Positions 16,794-25,970 of a stretch of 35,156 nucleotides of DNA are shown piece after piece; within the stretch, counting starts at the first letter, position 1, and each line of letters starts with the position of its first letter. The notes under the pieces are model-generated. The model was given only the letters and a program-made list of their open reading frames with translations. It did not search any database and was not told the origin of the DNA. Where the stretch lies: positions 1-35,156 of the forward strand of contig NZ_JAIETD010000077.1 of NCBI RefSeq assembly GCF_019745455.1. Direction: 5' to 3'. A program made the position numbers and the translations under genes. Origin of the DNA: Methylobacterium sp. (GTDB lineage: Bacteria > Pseudomonadota > Alphaproteobacteria > Rhizobiales > Beijerinckiaceae).

Positions 16794-17846
16794 ATGAACG
16801 TTGCCGTCCGTGCCGGTTCAGGCCGCGACTTCGAGCAGACGATGCTTGAGCAAGACGATTCCTCGGACAGGGTAGAGATTCAACGTCTGAAGGCTGCACT
16901 TGCTTCACAGGCGGCTGCGCTCGCACATGCCCGCAAGATCTTTGAACGTGCTTCGGCCGCCGCGCGTATCGGCGTCTGGGAATGCGCCCTCGACGGCGAA
17001 GAACTCACCTGGACTGACGTCGTCTACGACCTCTACGACCTGCCGCGCGGCTCCGCCCTCGACCGGGCTGCGATCCTGCGGCTCTACACCCCGGAATCGC
17101 GCAAGGTGCTTGAAGCCACCCGCTCCCGTGCGATCGCCGAAGCGGGTGGCTTCTCCCTCGATACCGAGATCGTCACGCAGAAGGGCAACCGGCGCTGGAT
17201 CCGGATCACCGCCACGGTGGAGTACGAGGGAAAGCGCGCCGCCCGCATCTTCGGAATGAAGCAGGACATCACCGAGGAGAAGAACCTTTCGGACAGGACG
17301 CGCTATCTCGCCGCGTTCGATCCCATGACGGGTCTCGCCAACCGCGCAACCTTCCAGGAGGCGCTCTCCCGGTGGGACCGTGCTGCAGGCGCCGGTGCGC
17401 TCCTCCTCGTCGACCTCGACGGCTTCAAAAAGGTCAACGATACCTTCGGGCACAAAGCCGGCGACGAGTGCCTCTGCGAGGCCGCCGCTCGGCTGCGCGA
17501 CACCTGCTCCGCAGCCGGCCTGGTCGCACGGATCGGCGGCGACGAATTCGCTGTCCTCCTGAAGGAGGAGGGGCCTGCCAAGGCGGAAGACCTCGCTCGC
17601 CGGATCGGCGACAGCCTGCGCCGCCCGATCGAGGCCGGGGAGATGACCTACCGGCTCAGCGGCTCGGTCGGCATCGCCTTGCGCGATGGGAGTCCCTCCG
17701 AAACGCTCTTCGTGATGGCCGATACCGCCCTCTACGCCGCAAAGGCCGCCGGGCGCGACACCTTCCGCCTCTATGCCCCCTCCGTCGGGCAGGCGATCGA
17801 GCGGCGCAGGCGAGCCCACGACCTCGGACGCCGCCTGCTCGCGTGA
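16794..17846 (+). CDS. PAS-GGDEF diguanylate cyclase
   Basis: A 350-residue signalling protein that should make cyclic di-GMP from two GTP. An N-terminal coiled coil (about 27-52) leads to a PAS domain (about 50-165, with ARIGVWECALDGEELTWTD and the PAC-like end RIFGMKQDITEEK), then a GGDEF domain with DPMTGLANRATF, LLLVDLDGFKKVNDTFGH and the active motif GGDEF at 248-252. The inhibitory RxxD site normally five residues before GGDEF is replaced by SAAG, so product inhibition is probably absent. The ATG at 16794 has GAGG 9 bases upstream; the longer frame from 16695 lacks a ribosome-binding site. No membrane segments, so it is a cytosolic sensor; the PAS ligand is unknown. Confidence 0.92.
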   Translation: MNVAVRAGSGRDFEQTMLEQDDSSDRVEIQRLKAALASQAAALAHARKIFERASAAARIGVWECALDGEELTWTDVVYDLYDLPRGSALDRAAILRLYTPESRKVLEATRSRAIAEAGGFSLDTEIVTQKGNRRWIRITATVEYEGKRAARIFGMKQDITEEKNLSDRTRYLAAFDPMTGLANRATFQEALSRWDRAAGAGALLLVDLDGFKKVNDTFGHKAGDECLCEAAARLRDTCSAAGLVARIGGDEFAVLLKEEGPAKAEDLARRIGDSLRRPIEAGEMTYRLSGSVGIALRDGSPSETLFVMADTALYAAKAAGRDTFRLYAPSVGQAIERRRRAHDLGRRLLA

Positions 17847-17928
17847 GCGAAGCGGACCGGCGACGACCCGACGCGGCGCCGCGCCGGCGTCGACGCCCTA
17901 CATCGCGTCCCGAAGACAGAGGAACGGT

Positions 17929-18336
17929 ATGGACGCGCAGCCAGCCCTGACGGTGTATTTCGACGGGGCCTGCCCGCTCTGCGCCCGCGAGATCGCTCTC
18001 TATCGGCGCTGCCGCGGCGCCGAGCGGGTCGCCTTCGTCGACGTGTCGGCCGATACCACGCTCGGGGACGGTCTCAGTCCCGCCGCTGCGCTGGCTCGGT
18101 TCCATGTCCGCGATGCCGATGGCGGCCTCGTCTCGGGGGCGAGGGCCTTTGCGCGGCTGTGGGCGCATCTGCCCGCCTGGCGGCCGCTCGCGCTGCTCCT
18201 GCGCCTGCCCGGTGCCCTTCTGTTCGCCGAACTGGCCTACCGTGCCTTCCTGCCGTTGCGTCCGCATCTCGCCCGAATCCTTCCGGCGCCGGCGGTCGGA
18301 TGCACCGAAGCCTGCGGGCGGCGAGCCAAACCCTGA
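17929..18336 (+). CDS. DCC-family thiol-disulfide oxidoreductase (DUF393)
   Basis: A 135-residue protein with the family signature at the N-terminus: VYFDGACPLCAREI, giving the Cys15-x-x-Cys18 redox pair, followed by the DVSAD motif of this thioredoxin-like group and the GARAFARLWAHLP segment. A hydrophobic C-terminal region (about 85-115) may associate with the membrane. The ATG at 17929 has AGAGGAAC upstream. It lies 82 bp after the diguanylate cyclase on the same strand and before a DUF1345 membrane protein. The physiological substrate of the family is poorly known. Confidence 0.9.
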   Translation: MDAQPALTVYFDGACPLCAREIALYRRCRGAERVAFVDVSADTTLGDGLSPAAALARFHVRDADGGLVSGARAFARLWAHLPAWRPLALLLRLPGALLFAELAYRAFLPLRPHLARILPAPAVGCTEACGRRAKP

Positions 18337-18411
18337 CGCCCTCTGGCGCCAGGCTAGACTGCATCATATGGGCAGGGCATTCGCCGATGCGCTGATGTCG
18401 GAGCCTTGTCG

Positions 18412-19068
18412 ATGATCAACCCGCTGCGCGCGTTCTGGATGCGTCCGCGCCTCCTCGGGGCGATGGGACTGACCATCGTGCTGGCGGCCCTGTTGCCCCT
18501 CGCCTCGGTTCCCGTGCGTCTGCTGACCGGATGGTGCCTCGGAGCCCTCCTCTATACCGGTCTCGTCGTCGCCAAGGCCGCGTCGCAGCCGCGCGATGCC
18601 ATGCGCAGCGAAGCCTCGCGTCTCGACGACAGTGCCACGGTGATTTCGATCTTCGCGATCCTTGCAGGCGCTGCGAGCTTCGGAGCGGTCGCCCTGCTGG
18701 TCCTCGGCGAGCAAGAGCCCGAGGCGATCCGGGGCGCCCGGCTGGCCCTGGCCGGGCTGACCATGCTGTGCACCTGGGTCTTCGTTCAGGTCGTGTTCGC
18801 CGTCCACTACGCGCATCTCTATTACGGCGAGGGCGAGACCGGCGAGAGTCGCGGCGGCCTCGACTTCAACGGCGATCCCGAGCCGGATTTCTGGGACTTC
18901 CTGTACTTCTCCGTGACCATCGGGGCGACCTCGCAGACCTCCGACACGGACATCACCTCGAAGAGGATGCGCCGGCTCGTGACGGTTCAGACCGTCTACG
19001 CCTACCTGTTCAATACGAGCGTGTTGGCGCTCGGGATCAACATGGCGGCCGGCTTCGCCCAGCGCTGA
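18412..19068 (+). CDS. DUF1345 integral membrane protein
   Basis: A 218-residue inner-membrane protein with about five hydrophobic spans. The block FAVHYAHLYYGE followed by DFWDFLYFSVTIGATSQTSDTDIT is the conserved core of the DUF1345 family; its SVTIGATSQTSD segment resembles a channel pore loop. The ATG at 18412 is preferred over an upstream TTG (18406) because GGAG lies 8 bases before it. Function is unknown; family members resemble potassium-channel-like proteins. It may share a transcript with the preceding DCC gene. Confidence 0.88.
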   Translation: MINPLRAFWMRPRLLGAMGLTIVLAALLPLASVPVRLLTGWCLGALLYTGLVVAKAASQPRDAMRSEASRLDDSATVISIFAILAGAASFGAVALLVLGEQEPEAIRGARLALAGLTMLCTWVFVQVVFAVHYAHLYYGEGETGESRGGLDFNGDPEPDFWDFLYFSVTIGATSQTSDTDITSKRMRRLVTVQTVYAYLFNTSVLALGINMAAGFAQR

Positions 19069-19159
19069 GCCCGCGCCGTCGGGTTGACCGCGTTTCCGCA
19101 GGCACCGATGGAGAGGTGCCGGGCGAGGAAACGCCGGCAACCGCCCTCATCGAGGCAGC

Positions 19160-20074
19160 ATGGTCGTCCGTCCCCGTCCCAGCCTTTTCGCGCTCTTGTT
19201 CGCCGTGCAGGGCTCGATCCTGCCACGGGTCGCGCCGAAGATCCTTGGCATCTCATCGAGCGCGCTGGCCGTCGTCGCGGTCGAGCGGGTCTGGCCGGAG
19301 CATTTCCAGGTTGGTCCCGGTATCGCTCCCTTCACGCTGATCGGCATCGCCCTGTCGATCTTCCTCAGCTTTCGCAACGGAGCCTGCTACGACCGCTGGT
19401 GGGAGGCGAGGCGCGCCTGGGGGACGCTGATCCTGGAGACGAGGGGCCTGGCGCGGGTCCTGCCGGCCGTCCTCGGCCCCGAGCAGGAGGCGCTCTGGCG
19501 CCAGAGTCTCCGGCGCGTCTCGGGCTTCGCTCACGCCCTGCATGCCAGCCTGCGCGGCACCGGAACGGAGACCGAGGCGGCGCGACCCTGGCTCCCCGCC
19601 TCCGAGGCCGACGCGGTTCACCCGAGCCCGGCCGATGCGACGCTCGCGGGCTTGAGCCGCGACCTCGGGCGCGCGTTCCGCGCTGGAAACATCAGCGACA
19701 TCGTATTCGGGATGCTGGAACAGAAGATCGCGGCGCTGGCGCAGGTGCAGGTGGTCTGCGAACGCATCCAGAACACACCCCTGCCCTTCGCCTACACGCT
19801 GCTCCTCTACCGGACGGCGTGGCTCTATTGCCTGCTCCTGCCCTTCGGCCTCGCCGGCACCCTGGGCTGGGCGACCCCGGTGGCGACAGCCCTCGTCGCC
19901 TATACCTTCTTCGGCCTCGATGCCCTTGGCGACGAACTCGAGGAGCCGTTCGGGACCGAGCCCAACGACCTGCCCCTCGACGCGATGCTGAGGCAGGTCG
20001 AAGGGATTGTTCTCGATGCCCTCGGCGAAGCACCTCCCCCTCCTCTCCGTCCCGAGAACTCGGTCCTGAGCTGA
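19160..20074 (+). CDS. bestrophin-family ion channel protein (UPF0187)
   Basis: A 304-residue membrane protein of the prokaryotic bestrophin family. Diagnostic stretches are NGACYDRWWEARRAWGTL after the first spans and ELEEPFGTEPNDLPLDAM near the end, the latter being the acidic belt that binds calcium in eukaryotic homologues. Four hydrophobic spans are visible. Bacterial members conduct monovalent ions (cations in the structurally studied one). The ATG follows a GAGGCAGC purine-rich stretch. The C-terminus is proline-rich. It lies 91 bp after the DUF1345 gene on the same strand. Confidence 0.92.
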   Translation: MVVRPRPSLFALLFAVQGSILPRVAPKILGISSSALAVVAVERVWPEHFQVGPGIAPFTLIGIALSIFLSFRNGACYDRWWEARRAWGTLILETRGLARVLPAVLGPEQEALWRQSLRRVSGFAHALHASLRGTGTETEAARPWLPASEADAVHPSPADATLAGLSRDLGRAFRAGNISDIVFGMLEQKIAALAQVQVVCERIQNTPLPFAYTLLLYRTAWLYCLLLPFGLAGTLGWATPVATALVAYTFFGLDALGDELEEPFGTEPNDLPLDAMLRQVEGIVLDALGEAPPPPLRPENSVLS

Positions 20075-20081
20075 GCGGCGG

Positions 20082-20324
20082 TCACGCGTCTTTGCGGTCC
20101 TCTGCGCCTTCGATCTGAAGGGTTGCGCCGATGCCGTTCAGGCATTGGGTGATCCGCTCCTCGGTTTCCGGCGTAAGGCCGCGCACCCGCAGGTGCAGCG
20201 TCGTCGCGGTCCCGCCGGACGCGGTCAGGGTATAATCGAGGCCCTCGCTCACGAGCTGGCGGAGGAGGTTGTCGGCCGCTGAGCACATGCCTTCCATGTG
20301 CCGACGCGCAAGGTCCTGATCCAA
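20082..20324 (-). CDS. small hypothetical protein
   Basis: An 80-residue protein without a recognised family. An N-terminal helix (MEGMCSAADNLLRQLVSEG) is followed by three strands (DYTLTASGG, TTLHLRVRGL, GATLQIEGAED) and a helix TPETEERITQCLNGIG, suggesting a small ferredoxin-like fold. GAGAGGACAC precedes the ATG, a good ribosome-binding site. Tail-to-tail with the bestrophin gene, only 7 bp apart. Confidence 0.72.
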   Translation of the reverse strand: MDQDLARRHMEGMCSAADNLLRQLVSEGLDYTLTASGGTATTLHLRVRGLTPETEERITQCLNGIGATLQIEGAEDRKDA

Positions 20325-20480
20325 TCCGTGTCCTCTCGAAATGACATCGCACGATGCCCGGTTTCACCCCCGATTCCCACGCCAATCCTGGCGGAAGGTG
20401 AATGGTTCTGGTTCCCGCGGTGACCCCGCTGCCGGTGCCCGCCACGCCTGCCGCGGGTGGGTTACCATGGGACGGCTTTC

Positions 20481-20502
20481 CGGTCCCGCTCGAGCGGGAC
20501 CG
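20481..20502. repeat. 22-bp perfect palindrome
   Basis: Two 11-bp complementary arms without a spacer (each arm CGGTCCCGCTC or its complement) directly behind the stop codon of the 36-residue ORF on the minus strand. As RNA it would fold into a GC hairpin. No T-run follows, so it is an atypical terminator at best; it could equally be a protein-binding site. Confidence 0.5.
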
Positions 20503-20503
20503 A

Positions 20504-20614
20504 TCAGTCGAGCTGGGTTAGAATCGTGACCATTCCGAAGATCAGGACGGAAAGGACGCAGACCGCCAGCAGGATGAGAGCGGCGCGGGACTCGCGGATC
20601 GGATCGTCTGTCAT
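20504..20614 (-). CDS. 36-residue single-span membrane protein
   Basis: A short ORF reading MTDDPIRESRAALILLAVC and then VLSVLIFGMVTILTQLD. It has an acidic N-terminal head, an arginine pair, and one hydrophobic span of about 20 residues, the layout of a small inner-membrane protein with N-in orientation. No convincing ribosome-binding site precedes the ATG at 20614, which lowers confidence. Codon use is GC3-rich like the neighbours. A 22-bp palindrome follows the stop immediately. It is too short to be assigned to a family. Confidence 0.55.
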   Translation of the reverse strand: MTDDPIRESRAALILLAVCVLSVLIFGMVTILTQLD

Positions 20615-20936
20615 GGTGCCAAGGCTAGCCTGGATGCCGGCAAAACGCATCCGGCCGAATCCGCGATCAAGCGCCTGAGCTTTGTCTCGGGACGCGGCGG
20701 ATCATCTTGTCATCGCGACCAGCGGCATGGCGATGCCCCGTCATCGCTCACCGGCAAAGCCGCTCCTTGCCTGCTATCGGCCCAGATGCCCTTATAAAAG
20801 GCAGCGCCTTTACTTCGTATGGTCAAGCTTATTCTAGGCATCGTCGAGGTCTTAACGGTCCATTAACCTCGTTATTTCTATTGTGTATCTTGGGCAGAAC
20901 GAGAATCGTTCAGCCGGTTCGCGCAGGATCGCCAGC
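20615..20936. other. intergenic region before receiver gene
   Basis: A 322-base stretch with AT-rich right half. It contains a CtrA-type box (20852-20867) and a short hairpin AAAGGC-AGC-GCCTTT (20797-20811). No further gene of credible composition was seen. Confidence 0.55.
20852..20867 (+). promoter_or_regulatory. perfect CtrA-binding box
   Basis: TTAA-CGGTCCA-TTAAC matches the alphaproteobacterial CtrA consensus TTAA-N7-TTAAC exactly. It lies 69 bp before the ATG of the stand-alone receiver gene, a usual distance for a site overlapping the -35 region. Binding itself is inferred. Confidence 0.65.
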
Positions 20937-21347
20937 ATGTCCGCCTCGTCCCGCCGCCCCCTCGTCCTGCTTCTCGCCGGCGACGAACTCACCCGTCGCA
21001 TCAGCACCAGCAGCCTCGAAGCCTTCGATTACGAGGTTGTCAGCGCACGCACCGCCGAGGAGGCCGAACGGCTCCTCCTCTCGCTCCACGGTCAGCGCCG
21101 CGTCGATGTCTTGGTGACCGATGTCGACGTGCGGGACGCCGTCGACGGGCTCGCTCTCGCCAACGTCGCCCGATGCCTCGATCCCACCGTCAGCGTGATC
21201 TACACCGCCCGCCTGCCCTACCGTATCCCGGAGAACCAGAAGGTCTCCGGCGCGCCATGCCTGCGCACGCCCTATCACGGGCACCAGCTCGTCGGCCTGA
21301 TCGGCGGCCTGCGCCTCCCCGCCGCCGGCAGCCGCGCGGCGGCGTAA
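20937..21347 (+). CDS. stand-alone, degenerate response-regulator receiver
   Basis: A 136-residue CheY-like protein with no output domain. The likely phospho-acceptor is Asp62 in VLVTDVDV, followed by the DGLALA turn, and the switch Thr90 in VIYTAR is present. Two other conserved positions are altered: the N-terminal acidic pair reads Gly15-Asp16, and the invariant lysine before the proline in the last strand is Thr111 (CLRTPYHGHQL). Such receivers may bind partners without normal phosphorylation. The ATG at 20937 has AGGATC upstream; an upstream GTG at 20883 is less likely. A CtrA box precedes the gene. Convergent with eno, 15 bp apart. Confidence 0.85.
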   Translation: MSASSRRPLVLLLAGDELTRRISTSSLEAFDYEVVSARTAEEAERLLLSLHGQRRVDVLVTDVDVRDAVDGLALANVARCLDPTVSVIYTARLPYRIPENQKVSGAPCLRTPYHGHQLVGLIGGLRLPAAGSRAAA

Positions 21348-21350
21348 CGG

Positions 21351-22778
<1,428 letters not shown>

Positions 22779-22792
22779 TCACAAATGTTTGC

Positions 22793-22856
22793 GGGCGGGA
22801 TCAGAAAATCTGACGCGCCCCCTTGGTAATGCAGCGCGCTGCGATTGCGCTATAAG
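22793..22856. promoter_or_regulatory. eno/queF divergent control region with hairpin and queF promoter
   Basis: Contains a nested inverted repeat: GGGCG outer arms and TCAGA-AAA-TCTGA inner arms (22801-22813), the latter a perfect 13-base palindrome. A TATAAG at 22851-22856 is a good -10 hexamer that would start transcription very near the queF ATG. I did not recognise a preQ1 riboswitch. Confidence 0.45.
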
Positions 22857-22862
22857 CTGCCC

Positions 22863-23327
22863 ATGACGAGCGACCCCATGACGAACGACACTCTGCAACT
22901 CGGCCAGATCACGCCCAATCCGGAATCGCCCGAGACCGCCCGCCTCGATCGCGTGCCGAACCCACATCCCGATACCGATTACCTCGCGCGGTTCACCGTG
23001 CCGGAATTCACCTCGCTCTGCCCGGTGACGGGCCAGCCGGATTTCGCGATCCTGGTGATCGACTACGTGCCCGACCGGTGGCTCGTCGAGTCGAAGTCGC
23101 TCAAGCTCTATCTTGGCGCCTTCCGCAATCACGGTGCTTTCCACGAGGATTGCACGGTGGGAATCGGCCGCCGCCTCGTCGAGCTCCTGGCGCCGCGCTG
23201 GCTGCGCATCGGCGGCTACTGGTACCCGCGCGGGGGCATCCCGATCGACGTGTTCTGGCAGACCAGTGCTCCCCTCGCCTCGGTCTGGCTGCCGGACCAG
23301 GGCGTGCCGCCCTACCGGGCGCGCTGA
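22863..23327 (+). CDS. queF: NADPH-dependent 7-cyano-7-deazaguanine (preQ0) reductase
   Basis: A 154-residue enzyme reducing preQ0 to preQ1 in queuosine biosynthesis. It is the short, homomeric QueF type. The nucleophilic Cys53 lies in [15 protein letters not shown], and the family motif [21 protein letters not shown], with the substrate-binding Glu76, is split here as [12 protein letters not shown] and RNHGAFHED. Start is uncertain: ATGs at 22863 and 22878 are both possible and neither has a good ribosome-binding site. The nearby TATAAG suggests a leaderless or nearly leaderless transcript, which would favour 22863. A TTG at 22845 is unlikely. Confidence 0.95.
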   Translation: MTSDPMTNDTLQLGQITPNPESPETARLDRVPNPHPDTDYLARFTVPEFTSLCPVTGQPDFAILVIDYVPDRWLVESKSLKLYLGAFRNHGAFHEDCTVGIGRRLVELLAPRWLRIGGYWYPRGGIPIDVFWQTSAPLASVWLPDQGVPPYRAR

Positions 23328-23356
23328 GGGCAAGAGGCGGAATGGTCCAGGCCATG

Positions 23357-23393
23357 AAAAAAGGCGCCCGGCAAGAACCGGACGCCCTTTTTT
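23357..23393. terminator. bidirectional terminator between queF and Gly/Tyr-rich gene
   Basis: AAAAAAGGCGCCCGG and CCGGACGCCCTTTTTT form a stem with a small bulge around a CAAGAA loop. A-run on one side and T-run on the other let it serve both convergent genes. Confidence 0.85.
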
Positions 23394-23411
23394 GCAGTGA
23401 CCGACCGTCGA

Positions 23412-23711
23412 TCAGTAGCCGTAACCGTATCCATAGGCCGGCCGGCCATATCCGCCGCGGTAGTACTGATCGCGCGCCGCGCCGGCCGCGATGGCACCGG
23501 CCGCGAGACCCGCGATGCCGAGGCCTACGGCAGCGCCGGTTCCGATGCCGCGGCGACCGCCGCGATGGGCATAACCCCCGCGGTGGCCGTAGCTGTGTCC
23601 GTAGCCGCCACCATGGCCGTAGCCGTAGCCGCGCGGACGCGCGTCGGCGCTGGTGGCCACGAGGGTGCCCATCGTCAGGGCGGCGGCAGAAATCAATGCG
23701 AGCTTGCGCAT
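23412..23711 (-). CDS. secreted Gly/Tyr/His-rich protein
   Basis: A 99-residue protein with a clear signal peptide (MRKLALISAAALTMGTLVAT, cleavage near SADA-R), then a repetitive region of GYG, GHGGGYGHS and GHRGGYAHRGG units, a short hydrophobic glycine-zipper-like stretch (GTGAAVGLGIAGLAAGAIAAG) and a tail of GY repeats. Similar small proteins are common in Methylobacterium and Rhizobiales. The glycine-zipper suggests membrane or envelope association. The ATG at 23711 is preferred because GAAGG lies 6 bases upstream; ATGs at 23726 and 23723 are alternatives. Confidence 0.78.
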   Translation of the reverse strand: MRKLALISAAALTMGTLVATSADARPRGYGYGHGGGYGHSYGHRGGYAHRGGRRGIGTGAAVGLGIAGLAAGAIAAGAARDQYYRGGYGRPAYGYGYGY

Positions 23712-23789
23712 GCTGACCTTCATCATCTGTTGCGTGCTTAGAGCAGATAACGGGTCGGCATCGCGGATGGTTCCGGCTCAGCTGCCTTC

Positions 23790-24638
23790 TCAGTTCATCT
23801 TGGCGAGCCGGTCGAAGGCCTGGAGCCTCTTCACCAGGGCGGGCAGCTCGGCAAGCGGGACCATGTTCGGTCCGTCCGAGGGCGCGTTGTCAGGGTCGGG
23901 ATGGGTCTCGATGAACACGCCCGCCACGCCCACCGCCACCGCGGCGCGGGCGAGGACCGCAACGAACTCGCGCTGACCCCCGGAGGTGGCGCCCTGGCCG
24001 CCCGGCTGCTGCACCGAATGGGTCGCGTCGAACACCACCGGTGCGCCGCCGGTGACCGCCGCCATGGTGGGCAGGCTGCGCATGTCGGAGACGAGGGTGT
24101 TGTAGCCGAAGGACGCGCCGCGCTCGGTGACCATCACGTTGGGGTTGCCCGCCCCCGTCACCTTGGCGGCCACGTGCTTCATGTCCCAGGGCGCCAGGAA
24201 CTGCCCCTTCTTGACGTTGACGACCCGACCGGTGGCGGCGGCGGCGAGCAGCAGGTCGGTCTGCCGGCACAGGAAGGCCGGGATCTGCAGGACATCGACC
24301 ACGGTCGCGGCCTCGGCGCATTGCCCGGCCTCGTGGACGTCGGTGAGGATCGGCAGGCCGAAGCGGTCCTTGATTTCGGCGAAGATCGGCAGCGCCTCCG
24401 CGAGACCGAGGCCTCGGGCGGTGCTGCCCGAGGTGCGGTTGGCCTTGTCGAACGACGCCTTGAAGACGAGGCCGATGCCGAGACGCTCGGCCATCGCCTT
24501 CAGCTCGCCCGCGATCATGACCGCGTGATCTCGGCCTTCGAGCTGGCAGGGTCCGGCGATGAGCGCCAGGGGGCGGTCGTTGGCGAAAGCGACCGGGCCG
24601 GCCATCACGACGGCGGGGGAGAGCGGGCTCTGCGACAT
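23790..24638 (-). CDS. kdsA: 3-deoxy-8-phosphooctulonate (KDO-8-P) synthase
   Basis: A 282-residue enzyme condensing phosphoenolpyruvate with arabinose 5-phosphate for the KDO sugar of lipopolysaccharide. Motifs: [71 protein letters not shown] and [14 protein letters not shown]. Cys31 in AGPCQLEG occupies the place that separates metal-dependent from metal-independent forms (Asn in the E. coli type), so this looks metal-dependent. The gene follows a small secreted protein gene by 8 bp on the same strand, and a ribosome-binding site before the ATG is weak, so coupled translation is possible. Confidence 0.97.
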   Translation of the reverse strand: MSQSPLSPAVVMAGPVAFANDRPLALIAGPCQLEGRDHAVMIAGELKAMAERLGIGLVFKASFDKANRTSGSTARGLGLAEALPIFAEIKDRFGLPILTDVHEAGQCAEAATVVDVLQIPAFLCRQTDLLLAAAATGRVVNVKKGQFLAPWDMKHVAAKVTGAGNPNVMVTERGASFGYNTLVSDMRSLPTMAAVTGGAPVVFDATHSVQQPGGQGATSGGQREFVAVLARAAVAVGVAGVFIETHPDPDNAPSDGPNMVPLAELPALVKRLQAFDRLAKMN

Positions 24639-24646
24639 GCGCCGCT

Positions 24647-25168
24647 CTAACCCAGCGACGCGGCGGCGGGAAGGGCGGCCCGGCGGCGCAGGACGACCGG
24701 GCGGTTCGGGACGAGGATGCAGACCGTGTGGTCGTTGGCCAGCGCATCCCGCCTCGGGCCGGTCTCGCAGCGGAGGGCGGCGCGGCCGGTCTGACCTTCG
24801 CGGGGAGCATCGGCGAGCAGCGAATCCTGGTGCAGCTTCAGGGCCAGGATCTCGACATCCTCAGGACGGGTTCCGGTCAGTCCCTGCGCGGCGAGCCCGA
24901 TCAGCACGAAGTAGTTCCGCCGCGGCAGGCGCTCCACCGCTCCGAACACCATGCGGCTGTTCTTCCCGCAGGTCAGGCTCATCCTGTCGGCATCGGCGGC
25001 GCGGAAGACCGCGAGGGGGCCGGTCCGGCCCGCAAGGGAGGCGCCGGTGGCCCGGATCATCCGCGCCGTGAGCGCGTCGCAGGAATCGGCCGCGCGGCTA
25101 CTTCCGGTGCCGGCAAGCAGCAGAAGCACGCCGAGGGCGGTACAGGTTACGTGGCGGGACCCGATCAT
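24647..25168 (-). CDS. secreted hypothetical protein
   Basis: A 173-residue protein with an N-terminal signal peptide (hydrophobic core [10 protein letters not shown], cleavage near SRA-A), then a mature part with four cysteines in DSCDALT, LTCGKNS, LRCETGP and HTVCILV that could form two disulfides in the periplasm. No family is recognised. The ATG at 25168 lacks a strong ribosome-binding site, but upstream sequence is Arg/Cys-rich and implausible. 8 bp upstream of kdsA, same strand; no functional link is apparent. Confidence 0.75.
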   Translation of the reverse strand: MIGSRHVTCTALGVLLLLAGTGSSRAADSCDALTARMIRATGASLAGRTGPLAVFRAADADRMSLTCGKNSRMVFGAVERLPRRNYFVLIGLAAQGLTGTRPEDVEILALKLHQDSLLADAPREGQTGRAALRCETGPRRDALANDHTVCILVPNRPVVLRRRAALPAAASLG

Positions 25169-25211
25169 ACTTTGGGATCTAGCCCAACCGGCTCGTTGCT
25201 TCCATCGCCCT

Positions 25212-25667
25212 TCAGCGCGAGACGGGAATCGATCCCGTCGTCTCGCCCGGGCACGGCATGTCCGGGCGGGAACGCAGGATGCGCGGAAGCCGCAGTTCGC
25301 GTGTGCCGCTGGCATCCTCGAGAAGGCCCGTCAATGCTTCGGTTTCCATGCGTCCGCGGAACGCGACCGGCCCCTGAGACGTCTCGAACGCGAAGGAGAC
25401 GGACCGGTTGTCGTCGACGGAAACGGTCTCGATGCGGATCGATCCGGCCGTAGCCGCCTCATAGGTGAGGACATCGCCGTTGGGCGAGCGCCTGAGCGTG
25501 ATACGGCGGCCGGTGCGCTCGCCGTCCGCGAGACAGAGATCGGCATAGACGTAGGTGCCAGACGCCCACGGCTTCCCGATCCAGGCCATGGCCGCCGACG
25601 GCATCCCCACGAGCCCGGCAATGGTCAGCGCCGCGGCCAGGGCAAGGGTCTCGATCCGAACGGTCAT
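25212..25667 (-). CDS. secreted hypothetical protein
   Basis: A 151-residue protein with a signal peptide (LALAAALTIAGLVG, cleavage after AAMA). The mature part is strand-rich (TGRRITLRRSPNGDVLTYEA, SVSFAFETSQGPVAF) and reads like a small beta-barrel or lipocalin-like domain with two cysteines (DLCLAD and MPCPGE). No family is recognised. GGGAG lies 7 bases before the ATG at 25667. 43 bp upstream of another secreted protein gene, so the two may share a transcript. Confidence 0.78.
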   Translation of the reverse strand: MTVRIETLALAAALTIAGLVGMPSAAMAWIGKPWASGTYVYADLCLADGERTGRRITLRRSPNGDVLTYEAATAGSIRIETVSVDDNRSVSFAFETSQGPVAFRGRMETEALTGLLEDASGTRELRLPRILRSRPDMPCPGETTGSIPVSR

Positions 25668-25970
25668 GAATGTCTCCCGCTCCATCTGCCGCACGGTGGC
25701 CTCTCCGTGTTTCCCGATCGCGTCGGCGTTCCCTCGGGATCGCCGCGGGCGCAGAGCCCGGGCTTCAACCCCCACGAGGCAAGAAGGATGCGACGGGCGA
25801 TGCCGTTCGTCGCCGCGGGGGCGAAGAACGGTCACGATCTCGCCAGCCATGATCCTGCGAGCTAGGAGAGCGAATCCAGATCGAGCCCGCCGGCGATTCC
25901 AATCGGATACGAGAAAAGCCGGCCCAAGGGCCGGCTTTCTTCGTGATCGGACGGAGGAATGCGCGTCGGC
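25668..25970. other. intergenic region before secreted protein gene
   Basis: About 300 bases between the degP-like gene and the 25667 gene. Apart from the terminator at 25915-25938 I see no gene of credible composition, repeat or recognisable regulatory element. Confidence 0.5.
25915..25938 (-). terminator. terminator after the DegP-like gene
   Basis: AAAGCCGGCCC and GGGCCGGCTTT, a perfect 11-bp stem with a 2-base centre (effectively a small loop), followed by TTCTC on the minus strand, 33 bases after the protease stop. Reading on the plus strand it is followed by CTTC. Confidence 0.8.

Noticed and set aside
20797..20811. short hairpin AAAGGC-AGC-GCCTTT as a terminator
   Set aside because: Only 6 bp, no gene ends near it on a suitable strand, and no T-run beyond the arm.
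22793..22856. preQ1 riboswitch before queF
   Set aside because: The nested palindrome does not show the conserved preQ1 loop sequence, and the putative -10 box lies downstream of it, so it would not be in the transcript.
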